Assembly (NCBI RefSeq): GCF_043641665.1
Contig: NC_092196.1
Location: 12,723,192 to 12,787,191, forward strand
DNA from: Enoplosus armatus
Lineage: Eukaryota; Chordata; Actinopteri; Centrarchiformes; Enoplosidae
Direction of reading: 5' to 3'
DNA: 64,000 nt
This document shows positions 10,428-23,578 of this stretch, piece by piece. Under the pieces are notes generated by a model. It searched no databases and was not told the origin of the DNA. It saw only the letters and a list, made by a program, of their open reading frames with translations. The first letter of the stretch is position 1. Each line of letters begins with the position of its first letter. The translations under genes were made by a program, and so were the position numbers.

Positions 10428-13400
10428 TTATCTATGAGGGGAAACCACACTACTCCGTTCATAAATGGCTTGCAATTTGGTGATGAGGAACTTTTTGTCT
10501 TTACCCTCCTGTAAACAGGAGAAGAAATACACAAGATACAATAAGATCAATGTCAATACTGTATATGCGTCATTGATTTGTAGCCATGCTAGCGGCATGG
10601 CTGTATGGATGGCAATGACGGCCTGTTGGTTGGCCGACCCACCACTTTGGTCGAGACTGAAATATCTCAACAGCTGTTGGATGGATTGCCATGATTTTTG
10701 GTACAGATTTCCTCTGACTTTGACCCTGATATTCTCTCTTGGGCCACTTGAAGGTCAGAGTTTACACTTATCCATTGAAATTGTCTGAATCTGCAATATG
10801 GATTACCACTGAATTAGGTTCAGACATTCGTGTCTCTCTCAGGAGGACTTGTAATCACGTTGGTAATCCCTTATTTTTTCTTCTAATGCCATCATCAGGT
10901 AAAAATTGCAATTTGTCCATTGAGCAAATGTTAGCTAAACTAAGATGGTGAACATTACACCTGCTAAACGTCAGCATGTTAGCATTGTCATTGTGCAGAT
11001 ATTAGCATGCTGATATTAGCATTTAGCTCAAAGCACTGTGCCTAAGAACAGCCTCACAGAGCCGCTAGCTTGGCTACGTAGACTTAGTTTTGTTTTAAAA
11101 AATCCTTGATGATAGCATACATTTTCAATTTGCTTTTCTAACCGACTGATGATTCTCCTTTGGCCATCAACAACTTGAGTGTGAAAGTATATCACCATTC
11201 TGAAAAAACAGAAAGCATGAGAGATCAATTCAAACTGACCACCACAATACACAAAAAATAAAAAAATAACTGTAAACATTGTTTGGGATCATGTCACCAC
11301 TCACAGAAAGACTCCAGTGGCGAGGAACAAGAACAATGGGTTCTCCACCAGAGAGTTGTAGGCCCAGCTGAGCCAAGACAGGATCGGGTGGGCGTTCTCC
11401 AGCTCCTGGGCCCACAGCTGCCCCGACTGAAACATAGTGGTGAGATTCCTGAAAGGGCCGCACTCTGACGAGGGTTTAATCCTGCGGACGTTAGACAGAT
11501 GGATTTGGATGGAACATACAGCGCAGTCTGTCAGTATTTGTAACAATAACACCTTTTCAACTGTTTGGACTCCAAACTCAAGCACATTGGATTTAAAGAT
11601 GAAATAACTGAATGATGACTCAATGACTGTCATTGTGTTCACAATATGTTTTTCGAAAGCTATGTGTGTCTGGGGTTGTGCAATTCACGCATGCCTTTCG
11701 GTGTGGAAACTGCCTGAGAGCATCACAATCATCAAGAGAGGGGACATTGTTTGTTGCACTCACACACAAATTGTATATGTGACAGACACAGCAGCGCCAA
11801 GAAATGAGGGGAAGCACAAAAGAGAGATGAACAGTGTTGTCATCTGACTGGCCCTCCAGGGCTTCCTGGAGGCCTGACAGTTGAGCAGTAGACTGCTCTG
11901 GGGAAGAAACCAGAGGGAGAATGTTAAGTTTATCATGCAAATCAGAGTAGACACGCTATATGTATGTACCTGTTGTACCAACCTTCTTCATGTAAAATAG
12001 CACAAACAGTTTTATGATCTGGACTGCAGGAAGCAGTGGAGCAAACAGCACCCCAAGCCTGGGAAGAATTGAAGACCATTAATGTTTAATTCACTTTTTT
12101 TGTGAAATATGTGATGGGTTCCAAGGATGTGGTGTAACGTTGCGTAACTACCAAGTAAGAGTTTGTCCGTATATGAGCTCCAGCACATTACGAGCAATGT
12201 CAAACACTGGCTTCCTGTTCCTTTTCAGCACTTTCTTGGAGAAGAGCCTAGAGGGAAGATGCTTGACAGTGAGTGAACGGTTTTATAAAAACGGTAAACA
12301 ACAGAATCAAGTTATGTGATTCGTGGGTAAAGCACCAACTTGCCTCCACAGGAACTCTCCCAGAAAAGTGTAAAGCACATTGAAGACAAAGTCCATCAGG
12401 AGCAAGCGATACAGTTCTTGTCCCACGAAGCTCTCCCAACACTGAGGACAACAGAAACATAAATGTAAAGAATCCACAAACAAGTGGATTTAAGGTTACA
12501 TCACATCATTAGAGCACAACCAAACATGTAATCACAGTTCAGTGTTGCTCCACAAATATAAATATGAGGATGCTTGTAACCTGTAAACCACGACTTTCTG
12601 GTTCCACAGCAATTCTCCCCAGCCAGCGGTAACACAGCACTCCAACAATACTGACCTTCAACAACAGGTTCCTGGGGAAATAATGATGAGATGACAACAG
12701 CCATAATAATAGCTAAAAAGTGTTATTTCAAAAGGAAAAGGGAAAATTGATTATTACCTAGAATGCCACACAGCTTCAGATGTCCCTCTCCACTAAAACC
12801 TCCACTGTGCAGAAGGATTCAAGTGTTTGACACTAAAAGGCTGTTTTATATGAGTGTATGAGTGTATATGTGTACATATAGGATGATTTTGTGGCATCAC
12901 AACTAGTTTGGGAGCCAACCGTAGCTCAATATGCAACTTACACAATAGTGATGTGGAAACCTGAAACCTCCAGTGTCACACACACTGAGAATGAACTCAG
13001 TGAAGCAGGAGACATCTTGTGTCCAGCAGTTCAATGAGGGAGAACAAGTAGATGTCATTTTAAGACTTTTCAGTGGAGGCAATTGAACTTCCTTGTGTGA
13101 AACACAAATTATTATTCAAAGCAGAGCATTTATATGCATCTTGTTTTTGTGACTCAAAGGAAACAAAAGGAGAATACAGTACAAAATATTACATAAATAT
13201 GCAATATGCATAACAGTGACTTATGTTTGATGGGGACTGTTGTCAAATGCCAAAAATATCAAAATGTGAATTTTTAGTTTTTATAGTGGGTATTGTTAAA
13301 GCTTCTAAATGTATTATCAGGCACTGAAAGCTCCAGATTTAAAAGAGTCTATGCTCAGAAGATCTAGGTAGTTTGACTGTAGGGATCTCCTCATGGGACA

Positions 13401-13460
13401 TTTTTTGGACTCCAGTTCTGTGATCCTGAAATGATGTCTGTATGTTTAGTACTTGGGGTC

Positions 13461-13493
<33 letters not shown>

Positions 13494-16400
13494 CTGAAAG
13501 TTTTATCCTAAAAGTATTTTGCCTTCTGCTGGTTCTACGTGAATTGTCTCGGTTGAAATAAGAATGTTCAGTGTGATGTGGTTTCAAAGTTTTTCTTCTC
13601 ACCTGAAGATGGAGACATAGACTCGAACACTGGGTGAGTCGAGATTCTCTATCCAAGCGCACAGGTTGAAGAGGCCGGGCAGCAACAGGTTAATGCCTGA
13701 CACCACTGCAGACAAGAGCAGCAGCTGAGTTTCTTGGAAAGGATTCTGCTGAATGGCAGCCTGTGAAGAAATGGACAAATCACAATGAGGGCTGCAGACC
13801 AACACCTCATGGCCAGGGGGAAAAAGTTCAATTGGTATTTTTCACAGCTGTTTGATCGCTGACCGCTTCATTGTATTGCAATAATTGCTGAAAGGCAACA
13901 TCATAAATGCAAGTTCTATCTTGGCTTTTCCTGCTATGAGGAGTCTAAATGTCTGCTAACATAGCAAAAGACGTGTGTGTTTTGTGTTTCTGGCAGCCTG
14001 TGGCCAAAGTGTCACTTACATGTCCCATTTGCACAACAGGAAATCATAAGAAACGTGCATGAAAATAAAACTGCACTGCTGTGTTTGATAATGCTATATC
14101 AGTGAAATATAACTTGTGGTTTCTCCAAATGTTTTCTCCATGCCAGAAAAGGTTGGGGAACTTCCAATATCTCGATCAGGGTCTTTTTGGTTACAGCAGA
14201 CATTAAACATTAAAAAAAAAAAAAAAGATTATAAAACACCCACCAGGAAAGAAAAAGGAGAAGTATATAAACTGCGGTGGGAAGGTGCTTTTTTGCTGCT
14301 ATTTTTGTGGTAGTCTTGAGAAAATGCTACTCTGGCCTTGTAGCTGCTCAAATGTGCATGAAATCTTTCATGTCTGGCTGCACAGCAGTTGTTGCACAGT
14401 TTCCTCTAACCTCTGACATAAAGTGGACTGCTGTGGCACCCAGGAAGATGCTGGCCAGACATGTAGCCCATGCCATCAGATGCACTATGAGGCGGCAGAG
14501 TCGCTGCATGCAGCTCTTTACATCCTCTCCACTGATCATCTCAGACAGCAGCTCCTGTTGGAAAAGCAGCATTTGTCAGGTCGAGCCAGATGCATTTAAA
14601 TGATCCTCAAACTGTGATCAGCACTGCCATCGATTACATTTAGAACAGATATTTTAAAGTCCTTCCTTCATAAGAAAAGCCTTCTTTAGCCTCTTTGTTC
14701 ATGTTGAGCTTGAAACAGTCGCACAGGGTGTGAAAATGTATCATTAAAAGCTTCCTGTGTGTAAATCAGCTATGCAGAAACTGAGATAGTGTCGCAATAA
14801 TGTGACAAAGTGACCCAGCAAATAGCTATCATTGAGGATCATCAAAGTTTAAATGCTTTTAAACAAGTATGTGTAGCCAGTTTATTCATGTTTTAAACGC
14901 GTCACTCTGGTTCTTCTATTTGCAAAGGAAATGTAGAATCATCCTCTTGGCTTCCGAAATCAGTTTGTATTTACATAAAAGATGAGTTGCACACTTCAGT
15001 GAGTCGAATTGAATGTTCAAGTGATTGCGTTACTTTGAGCTGAGTGCTGATTTTCTCAGACTGAAGTCTGACAGACGTCCTCTTGCTGACTTTAAAGTCC
15101 CAGGAGCAGAAAACTTTTACCGCCAGATTCCCATTAGACCTGAGGACACGAAAACTTCTCTCGAAGGACCTGGACATGCTGAAGGGGAACGATAAAGGCA
15201 TAAAATACACACCACAGATGGATTATAATACAATTAATGCATAAAAGTAATTCAACTTTTGTCCAACCTGTACACCAGGATGATGCAGATAATGAAGAAG
15301 GCGATGGCGATGGTAAAGAAATAGGCTGCAGGTATGCTGTATGGCACTATCTGGGACTTGTTGGCATCACAGACTGGCAGATCAAGTGATTCAGCAGTGG
15401 AGCTGTGGCTTGAGTCAGCAGCTCGACAAGTTTTGATGACGGTGTTGGTGTAGTATCCGTAAAACATCACGCTCTCAGAGAGGTAACCCTGGCGGAGATA
15501 ACAGACGGAGCAGAGGTCTGGCTGTGCCACAGAGGTAATCATGTACATACTGCTCTGATGCACGGCCATCTTACCGTGCCTGTGAGAAGCTCAAGGCCAG
15601 TGAAAGTGTTGAGATGAGAGTCATAACGAGGAGGAGGAGGAGGATTGACAGCTTGAGGGAAGACCAGGAACAGGCCGTTGATGACGAAGAGGAGGAGGTT
15701 AAAGAGCAGGAGGGTCCTGACAAACAGGAAGTAAGAAAGAACTCCGGTTCCGAAACGTCCGCTCAGTCTCTTCATGGGTGAATGCCACAACTGGAGGGAA
15801 CTGAGGACGGGGAGGCAGCTGAACTGACAGTGACGCCAAGTCTGAGAGGAGGAAACATGAGTGTATGACTGATACACACAAACGAAAATGGTTTACACCT
15901 TATCATTTGTACTTACTCTCGAAATGTACACGCTTAGACGGCTGTAGCATGGAATGTTTCTGCTGATGAGTGAACTTTCAGCTACGTCACTGAAAGCAAG
16001 TCGCCTAATAAAAGACGCGTGAAGGAGTTGTTAAAAACATTTACTTGTGGCTTTATTTTACAGGCCATTTAACGTTTTCAGTGCCACATGTACCTGATTT
16101 CCATCTTATCTGCCAGGCTAAGCGGCATGGCTCGCAGTTTACGCATGCCCTCAGTCACCGAGAGGCCTCGGAGGTTGGACACCAACTGCTCCTTCTTGTT
16201 TTCTGTAAAAGTTAGATGAGGATGTTGCAGACTAATGACAGCAGTTGTCTAATGTTTGGAGACATTAGTAGCTTAGCATTTTCTGTCCACCTTCAGTACT
16301 GATTTCCTCTGTATCTGCCTGGACGAAGTCATCCTGGATTGGTCTGGAGGCGTGAGAAGAATCATGGGAGGAGGTCTGGTGCTGGTGTAGCCGAGATGTG

Positions 16401-17486
16401 TTTCTGGCACGCCGGGAAACTACTGCAGCAGTGTTTGGACCTGTGTGGGCAAGGTAATTGTAGCAAATGTTATAGTTCACATGTAAATGCACACTGTCAA
16501 ACTATTAGACAGTAGAGAAAGGTTTCATCTCACCCGCAGTGCGACTGGGCATTGAGGAGAGAACCTTTAGGGTGGCAGCTGACCAGCGGTGCCTCAACAG
16601 AGAGTTCATCTGCTCCCCCTCAAGTGACTCGTCTCTCATGTGGCCGTCTATTTGGCAGAAAATGTTACTTGTTTAATACATTTTTCAATCTACATATACA
16701 TATAATACATACATATTGCAATTGAAACTGCAGTTTGAAAAGACCTCTGTAGACATTTTGTATTTGTACCTGTGCATTCCCTAAAAACGTCCATCTGTAG
16801 GGTTTCAGGACCCCTCTGGGTGCTGCAGGCTGGTTCTCCAGTGAGCTGGAAGGAGTCCTGACCCGGTTCATCTTCTCCCAGGTTCCTGAAAGATAAAAAA
16901 CCATCAGAGGAAATAATGACCCAGAGTCCCAAAGGCATTGAGTCGAGCACCCTCAGTACAGCAGCATGTATATGAGACACGTTCTAGAGATTTTCCATTT
17001 TACAGAACACGTTTCCTGCAGCAACTCGGATTCTTCAAAACTTGAATGCTTTCCAGTTCCAAATACTAACGAGGATGAGGCCTCAAGAATAACACTAAGT
17101 ACGGGCAAATATGCTTCAATCTAACTCTGTTTTCTTCACTCGGTAGGAGCATGGACTTCATTCAAACGAACATCAAGAAGACTTGTGAATTATAGATAGA
17201 ATAGAAAATACAACTACAACTTAGTTTATTAGTAGCACAGTTGGATGAAAAAAACTTCCACCAATGTTGATTCATGGAAACAACTACTTTTTCTTTTTGC
17301 TTCTAAAGACAAATTTAAAACTAAGTGCATTAGTCCACCCGAACAGGAAGATGTCGAGCAAATGTCAGGTACAATTAAACAACAAAAAGTAAAACAGCTC
17401 TCAAAGTCTTGAAATAGAAAGAGGACTTACTCATAGTCAGAATCCATTTGACAAATGTTGACACTGAAGCTCACACTGTATGCCAT
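10428..17486 (-). CDS. tmc6: Transmembrane channel-like protein 6 (TMC6/EVER1), 19 coding exons
   Basis: Exons in coding order: 17431-17486, 16770-16885, 16534-16647, 16291-16440, 16094-16202, 15917-15989, 15575-15841, 15268-15488, 15034-15178, 14411-14554, 13603-13760, 12581-12671, 12344-12441, 12152-12247, 11983-12058, 11764-11897, 11305-11481, 11121-11199, 10428-10508. They sum to 2385 bp and give 794 aa; human TMC6 is about 805. The TMC signature [18 protein letters not shown] starts near residue 549. TMC6-type stretches include [13 protein letters not shown] (N-terminal), [16 protein letters not shown] (first membrane segment), [12 protein letters not shown] and [19 protein letters not shown]. 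The family are multipass membrane proteins. In human, TMC6 acts with TMC8 and CIB1 in keratinocyte resistance to papillomavirus and in zinc homeostasis; a fish role is inference. One intron (12248-12343) has a GC donor. The last intron holds a long repeat. The fish a/b paralogue cannot be assigned from this window. Confidence 0.92.
10575..11095 (+). repeat. Interspersed teleost repeat, copy 2, inside the last tmc6 intron
   Basis: This is the opposite-orientation partner of the copy at 60-590. Shared modules include 'caacagctgttggatggatt', 'gccatgatttttggtaca', 'gcatgttagcattgtcattg' and 'gctagcttggctacgtag'. It nearly fills the intron 10509-11120. Open frames at 10465-10951 arise from it and are not exons. 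Confidence 0.65.
13460..13494. repeat. (AAT)n microsatellite in a tmc6 intron
   Basis: About eleven consecutive AAT units, read directly from the sequence. Confidence 0.95.
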
Positions 17487-18129
17487 GGTCCTTGATGGGG
17501 TCAGTTTACTATAAATTGTATATCACACATAGTGCACCACAGAGTAGTGGCTGCATCTCTGACACTGTAGCACTCTATTCTTGACTACTTGTCACATCAT
17601 AGACACTTCCTCTCTCTCTCTCTCTCAGCACAGCTGTGCCTTATTTGCAATTGCAAGTTATCTGTCTGCATCTGATGACGAGCAAACAGTTAAGCATCCC
17701 TGATGTCCCATGTATCCCATGTAGTGGGGGTCCATAGGGACATGGAATAATAATAATAATACCCCCCCACACACATACCAAAAAGTACAAATGTATCTAA
17801 TTATTTGGAAAAGTTCCACCGGAAGTTCCAATATGGTATTGTGTCTTAAAGCTGAATTAAGTTGACAGGTGACTTGACTATATTTAGAATCACGAGTGTT
17901 CACTGCCATCTAGTGGTCGTAGTGTGGAACTGTAACACTACATTAAATTAGTCAAACCAGTATCAGTGCACATGTTTATACTGATTATTATTATGAAGAG
18001 ATATTATTGAGGGTATTCATTGAATTTGAATGTTTTTAGCATAGCCTCCATGTATCAGTAAGCATATCTGTATTAATAATATACTATTTTGATATGATCT
18101 TTTGTACATTATGGTTTTATTATAAATCT

Positions 18130-18228
18130 GTTGTGTTGAAGGTTGTCCCGTCTCTCCTGTCGCACTGGGGCTCACCAAGGGAAATTCATAACGGCGTTTG
18201 TTGTTATGACAATAAAGTTAACTCAAAT
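18130..18228 (+). repeat. LINE 3' end fragment between tmc6 and syngr2
   Basis: 'ctgtcgcactggggctcac' followed by 'gttatgacaataaagttaac' resembles the 3' end of fish LINEs that finish in a 'gacaataaagttgac' type tail. It lies in the shared upstream space of the divergent gene pair. Confidence 0.45.
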
Positions 18229-18558
18229 AAACTCAGCTAAACAAAATATAATTTATTATCAAATAAGATAGAACAAGCAAGAACATTTGCACCTTGTAAA
18301 ATAAACAGTCACTAATGCCTCCTAGAGCACTATTTCGAGCTAAAAACACCACGAATATCACGACGGTACTTCTCACTGAACTCGGTGTCCGCAGTTTACG
18401 AGGAGCGTTTGAACGCATCACAGAAGGGGCGGTCTTTGAAAAGTTTTCAGGAAGCTGTTTAACAAAACGAAACTGTACCAACTTTGACAGGAACACTAAC
18501 CCCTTTTTACAGCTCGCCTTTACATCGTTGGACAGGCATTTTTTGGGGTGAAGAAAAA
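18229..18558 (+). promoter_or_regulatory. Probable syngr2 promoter and 5' UTR
   Basis: This is the upstream flank of syngr2 exon 1. It is moderately CpG-containing, without a clear TATA box near the ATG. Open frames on both strands here (18233-18688 minus, 18315-18551 plus) have no family content and were not called. Confidence 0.3.
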
Positions 18559-20826
18559 ATGCAGAGCAATGCTTATGGAGCCTCGTTGGCTGGCGGTGCT
18601 TTTGATTTTGAGCATTTTGTAAAACAGCCTCAGACGATTTTGCGGTGCCTGAGCTGGGTGAGTGACTACACGGAAACATTAGCATCAAAGTTAGCCAGCT
18701 GTCACATCACCGAGTTTATGTTAACATATGTGAGCTGCCAGGGTCGACACAAATATGTCAATTGTACAGCGTGTTAGCTTTCTGAGCTGCCGACACCGGA
18801 CATAAACTGGGTGTTTGGTTGAAATCTTAAATAAACGTTATATAAAGTGAAATTAGGTGTATTTTCTTTAGCACAAGAAGCTAATGTTAGCTAGCATGTC
18901 CAGTGCTGTGTCACCGCACTAACTGCCAAATTTCCACCTGATGATGGGCAATTTGTTTGGCACTTTTGTTGGTGAATGTGTTTTGAAAAGTGGACCTGAA
19001 AGAGTTAAAACTCAGAAGATGTCACTCATTTTTTTGTGGGGACTTTACAGTGTGACAAAAGATCAGGAATTGAAACTTTTCCAGCGTCATCTGTTGAGCT
19101 CCACTTGTCTGCATCTGCGAAACTTTATAGGCCAGTTAAAATAAGTTGGTATGGTGAAACTTAAATCATGCAGTTATAATAATAATAACAATAATAATAA
19201 ACGTTATTTACATCTCACTCTTCATAAACACATTGAAAAGTGCTTGACAATAACACAAATCAAAACAACAGCAGACCAACAGCAACAAAGTTAAAACAAT
19301 GAATAAAGTATAATTAGCTATTTTAAGAAGGTGCGTTTTGAGAAGAAGATAAGGAGTTTGCTGCCCTTATCTCTTCAGGCAAGTCATTTCAATTTCAAGG
19401 AGCCCTGACAGCAAAGGTTTTGTCACTCAAGAGGTAGAAAAGGATCTAAGTCCAGTAAGATTTTATAGAAATTTGTGTGGGGATACTCAGATTAGTGAAA
19501 TTTGAATGTAGAGCTGCAACTAACGATTCATTTGCTTGGTGATTAATCGTTTGGTCTTTGAAATGTCAAAAGAAAAGAAAATTTGTTTCTGAGAACACAA
19601 AGTGACGCCTTCAAATGTCTTATTTCGTCATAAATTCAGTTCAAAATGATTTTAAAATAGAGAGAAGCAGCAAACCCTCACATTTGAGAAACTGGAGCCA
19701 GAGAATATTTGCTTGGCTAAACTAAAGATTAATCATTAATCTAAATCGTTGCTGATTACACTTCTGTCGTTGTTTTTTTATTAAATGCCATGTTTAAAGT
19801 GTTAAAATAGATCAGGAATTGAAACTTTTGCAGCAGCATCTGCTCAGCTCCACTTGGCTCGACAGATGTTTAAATATGAATTCAGATGTTTGTCTTTTTT
19901 AATGGTGAAAGCTTTCTTGTAATGTGAATCATGTGATAAGAATCATGCGCCCACGCATTTTTCATCACCTCCCTGTGGCATTAACCCTGTGTGTCCCCTC
20001 TTTGCAGTTATTCTCCATCGTGGTGTTTGCAACCATCACAGCAGAAGGCTATGTTAACCCCGTGAACAAGGACGAGACCAAGTGCATGTTCAACGACAAC
20101 GACAGCGCCTGCAGCTACGGAGTCGGAATTGGAGTCCTGGCCTTCTTGGCTTGCGTTGTCTTCCTCATACTGGACGGCTACTTCCCACAGATCAGCAATG
20201 CCAAAGAGAGAAAATTCATTGTCATAGCAGATTTGGTCTTCTCAGGTGAGTGTCAGGTTTCACTGTAGACTGCTCATACTAAAATAAAGGAACTGTGTCC
20301 AAAAAATAGGAAGTGCAGCCTAATTGAATTTAATCCTGACTATGTATTTCTCTGCTTTGACATTTTCATCACGGGGCAGCTGCGTGGACGTTCCTGTGGT
20401 TCATCTGCTTCTGTGTGCTGGCCAGCCAGTGGTCCAAAACCAACTCCTCTGCTGTCGCTGCTGATGCCGCCCGGGCCGTCGTGGCCTTCTCCTTCTTCTC
20501 GATCATCACCTGGGTGAGCCTCTCGCCGCCTCCCGCATTTGACTAACAAAATCATGTGATAACGCATAACTTTGCCAGAGAGTCCACTCACTAATCCAGA
20601 CGTCTCTCAACAGAGTCTCCTGTCCTACTTCGCGTTCGGAAGGTATCGCCAAGGCGTCCGTGAGTTTGACCAGGAGTACAGAGACCCAGCCAACGACCAG
20701 ACCACTCCATACCCGCCTGCTCCATACGCCAGCAGCAGCAGCAGCAGCGGCCCCACAGGCTACCAGCAGTCGCCTTTCTCCCACAGCCAGGAGCAACCAG
20801 GAGAGTACCAGCCTCCAGCTTACTGA
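18559..20826 (+). CDS. syngr2: Synaptogyrin-2, four-pass MARVEL vesicle protein, 4 coding exons
   Basis: Exons are 18559-18657, 20008-20245, 20380-20513 and 20614-20826, summing to 684 bp and 227 aa; human SYNGR2 is about 224. The protein starts MQSNAYGASLAGGAFDFEHF. Four hydrophobic segments follow, around LSWLFSIVVFATIT, GVGIGVLAFLACVVFLIL, DLVFSAAWTFLWFICFCVL and VVAFSFFSIITWSLLSYFAF. Family hallmarks seen are FDFEHFVKQPQ, YFPQISNAKERK and the cytosolic tail rich in Pro, Ser and Tyr. The tail ends YQPPAY, a PPxY-type motif that could bind WW domains. Synaptogyrins act in membrane traffic of synaptic-like and secretory vesicles; SYNGR2 is the broadly expressed, non-neuronal form. Synaptogyrin-2 rather than -1 or -3 is chosen from the N-terminus, the tail and the position next to tmc6. 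All junctions are GT-AG. Confidence 0.93.
19170..19470. repeat. Diverged interspersed repeat in syngr2 intron 1
   Basis: 'gaaggtgcgttttgagaag', a segment reading 'ctcttcaggcaagtcatttc' and 'agccctgacagcaaagg' match a fish repeat I recognise. It is preceded by an AAT-rich tract at 19178-19200. Edges are approximate. Confidence 0.4.
19512..19760 (+). repeat. 'agctgcaactaacgatt' family repeat in syngr2 intron 1
   Basis: It begins 'gagctgcaactaacgattca', continues 'taatcgtttggtctttgaaa' and ends near 'gattaatcattaatctaaat'. Other copies in this window are at 24250-24480 (reverse), 26255-26475, 26478-26705 and a fragment at 51795-51905. It is non-coding and probably a nonautonomous element. The superfamily was not determined. 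Confidence 0.65.
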
Positions 20827-22000
20827 AGGACTGAGATTCACACGACTCCGACGAGAGTTTTCTGATGTGTGCCAATGGTTTCATTTACAACTCAGACTGT
20901 TCTCTGCACTCCCATTTTCTTCCTGCAGAACGTGTTTGCATATTTTCTGGGTGCACTGATGTGTTTTTATTTTGTTAGGTTGGTGTTTGCTGTGTCGTTC
21001 AAAGTGCCAAACACAGCAGGTGAACTCTGGAGTTCAGTTTTTTTTGTTAGAAGGAGATTGTCTTGATAAGAGAGAGGATGACGGTGCCATTGTTGTCTTT
21101 GTACCAAACCAACTGTAGTCATTTTGTTTCATATTTGAGTGCAATCTGAGAGCTTTTAATATCAAAGCACTAATCAACAAACAGGTTAGGATTTACTTTG
21201 TTGCCAGGAAATCTGCATCTTTGGATTGTCGAGATGGACAATTGCCTATTTTTATGAACATGTTACTGTTTAGTACATACAAATATATATATTTTGATTA
21301 CTCCTCAGATTCATATACAGCAATTCAACAGCCGTAATGTAGTGATGTAGTTCAGTACGTATTGTCTTTCCACCACAAAACAAACCCATATTATTTAATC
21401 GACGGGTGCATCGAAAATGTTCCCTCTGTAACTACTGTAATTTTTTTTTCTTTTTTTAATAATCAACCACTGAAAAATGGCTTTCATGCACTGAAAAACA
21501 CATTACATTTCTGTGGGGCAGTTAATTGCAAATATCTGATCGAAGATTGTTAATTTTAATGTTTTAAATCCAATTCTGCTAGTATTTAAGGATGTTTTGT
21601 TTTGTTTTAGGTAGCCAAACTTTTCATTTGTATCAGCTACCTCTATAGGAGGTTAATCTGCCTTTCTTGAGTTCAGTTACAGTTTTTAAAAATATCCAAT
21701 TCAGCAAATGTTTCAGCCATAATTTGATTTAAGAAATTCAGCGATATTGGGGTAAATTGATATATTTATCATCTTACTTAATCCTTCCAGTCCAGTATAT
21801 ATGACAATCAAATCATAATTGTTTTTTTACATTGCTTTTTCCTCTTGCTTTTCCTCGCTTATCTCACACTGTAGTTGGACCTTTTTACATGAGTTGCAGT
21901 TTCACTGTTGTACTCTGTACAGTAATTCCCCATTAAAGTGCCTTTTACAGTATTCTGTATTTCACGGGGTTTGCCAAATAAAAACTGTTGTTGTTTTGAA
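20827..22000 (+). other. syngr2 3' UTR with poly(A) signal
   Basis: Non-coding, AT-rich sequence follows the stop. The best polyadenylation signal is AATAAA at 21977-21982, followed by a GT-rich stretch ('ctgttgttgttttg'), which fits a downstream element. The exact end is inferred. Confidence 0.55.
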
Positions 22001-23478
22001 CCTCTGGGCCTTTCCATAATTTGTATCCTCTTCTAAAGAAAGAGCCGGACTCTCTGCACGGCGGTGCTCCCTTGGCAAATATTTGAGGAGTCATTGTGTT
22101 TGAGAATGTGGAGGAACTTGTGAACTATGGAGGCGTAAAGACAATAAGACCTATGCACATTTTACAGAAGAACAAAGCAAAAATGTCATCTATATGTAGA
22201 CAGGGTATAAATTCATTGCATCTGAGTTACTGAGAGTTCACACAGTCAAAGAATGACTACAGAATATTCGAAAAATAATTCACTTTGATCTTGAAATGTT
22301 CTTCATTTGCACTTTTCATATTTTATGCATTAAAAACTGGAGAACCAATTCCACCCTTTGCACATGCAGTTTGGCGGAGAGTGCACAAAGCTCTGCAAAA
22401 ATGTATATACATTAAGGCATACATTTCTCAGATTCTTGCTATACAAAGTTCTTTCAAACAACAAAAGGAAAAATCTAGTAGTACAATAACAATCAGAAGA
22501 GATGGAGGAAAAACAAATCTATAAAACTGAGAAAGTAAATTGCCACATAAAGAGTTCAGAGTTGTACAAAGAAATAAATCAATTTACCCCTGAACAATTC
22601 AGTATCCCCTCCACATTTGGATAAATCTCGAAATCCTCCGACTGAAAGGTTTCCCAGAGAGGCTCAAAAGCCTTCAAAACTTAACCCACATTTTTGCCTC
22701 TCAAGCCTTAAGTTCTCTAACGGTAAATAATGGAATGGAATGGAATAATTTAAATGCCTTTTCCATCTGTGAAAAAGTACATCTTGCAAAGTAATTAATC
22801 ATAATTAGTATCCTGCATTGTCTGAAATCTGGAAGAAGATCAGGCATGGTGTTAAGAAGATACAGACATGGATTAATATTAACCTCAATATCTAACATGC
22901 GCAAAATGCACAAGACTCCGTGTGCTCCCTTACAAAAAAAAAGTATTGTTTCTTTTTTTATTGTGGGAACAAGATAATTTACTATAACCTACATTAATCT
23001 TTACTGTGCAGTGGACACAACAGAACTCAGTTAATAAAGGTTTATTTTCACCTGAAAATGTCTTACAATTGCATCCACACAGGAATAATATGGTCTGCGT
23101 TTTAATGCATGGAGGAAGTCAAGCGTCCAGTCAAGTTCTGATTCTGAAGAGTCGTCTCCTAGTGGTCAAATGTTCGACAGCACTTGAAGGCACCGTTTGA
23201 CAAACCCCTCTGTCGTCATCAGCACATACAGGAAGTAATGTTCGGCTGCTGCTTGGTCAAACGGGGAAAAGGAGGAAAAGGAGGAAAAGGAGTCGAGGAA
23301 GGGAGCGATACAATAATGACATCTGAGCTGCAACCGACTGCGAGCTGAACATCTGACGTGTGCGGTGAGTACGAGGCCCAACGAGGAGCCACTGGATCCG
23401 GAGCGGTTCTGAACGCAGCGATTTGTGATGGCATCTGTGTTAACCTCTGCGCTGCTGGCAGGACAGGGGCATGAGCTA

Positions 23479-23537
23479 ACACACACACACTCACACACAC
23501 ACACGCACACACGAACACACATTCAGACGGTATGTTT

Positions 23538-23576
<39 letters not shown>
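23479..23576. repeat. (CA)n tract followed by (TG)n tract
   Basis: A CA-rich array (23479-23520) is followed after about 20 bp by a TG array ending at 23576. The two are complementary in inverted order and could fold into a hairpin. The open frames on both strands here are translations of the dinucleotide repeats. Confidence 0.85.

Positions 23577-23578
<2 letters not shown>

Noticed and set aside
18233..18688. 151-aa minus-strand frame over the syngr2 first exon
   Set aside because: It overlaps the syngr2 promoter and exon 1 on the opposite strand, has no domain or splice support, and contains no recognisable motif.
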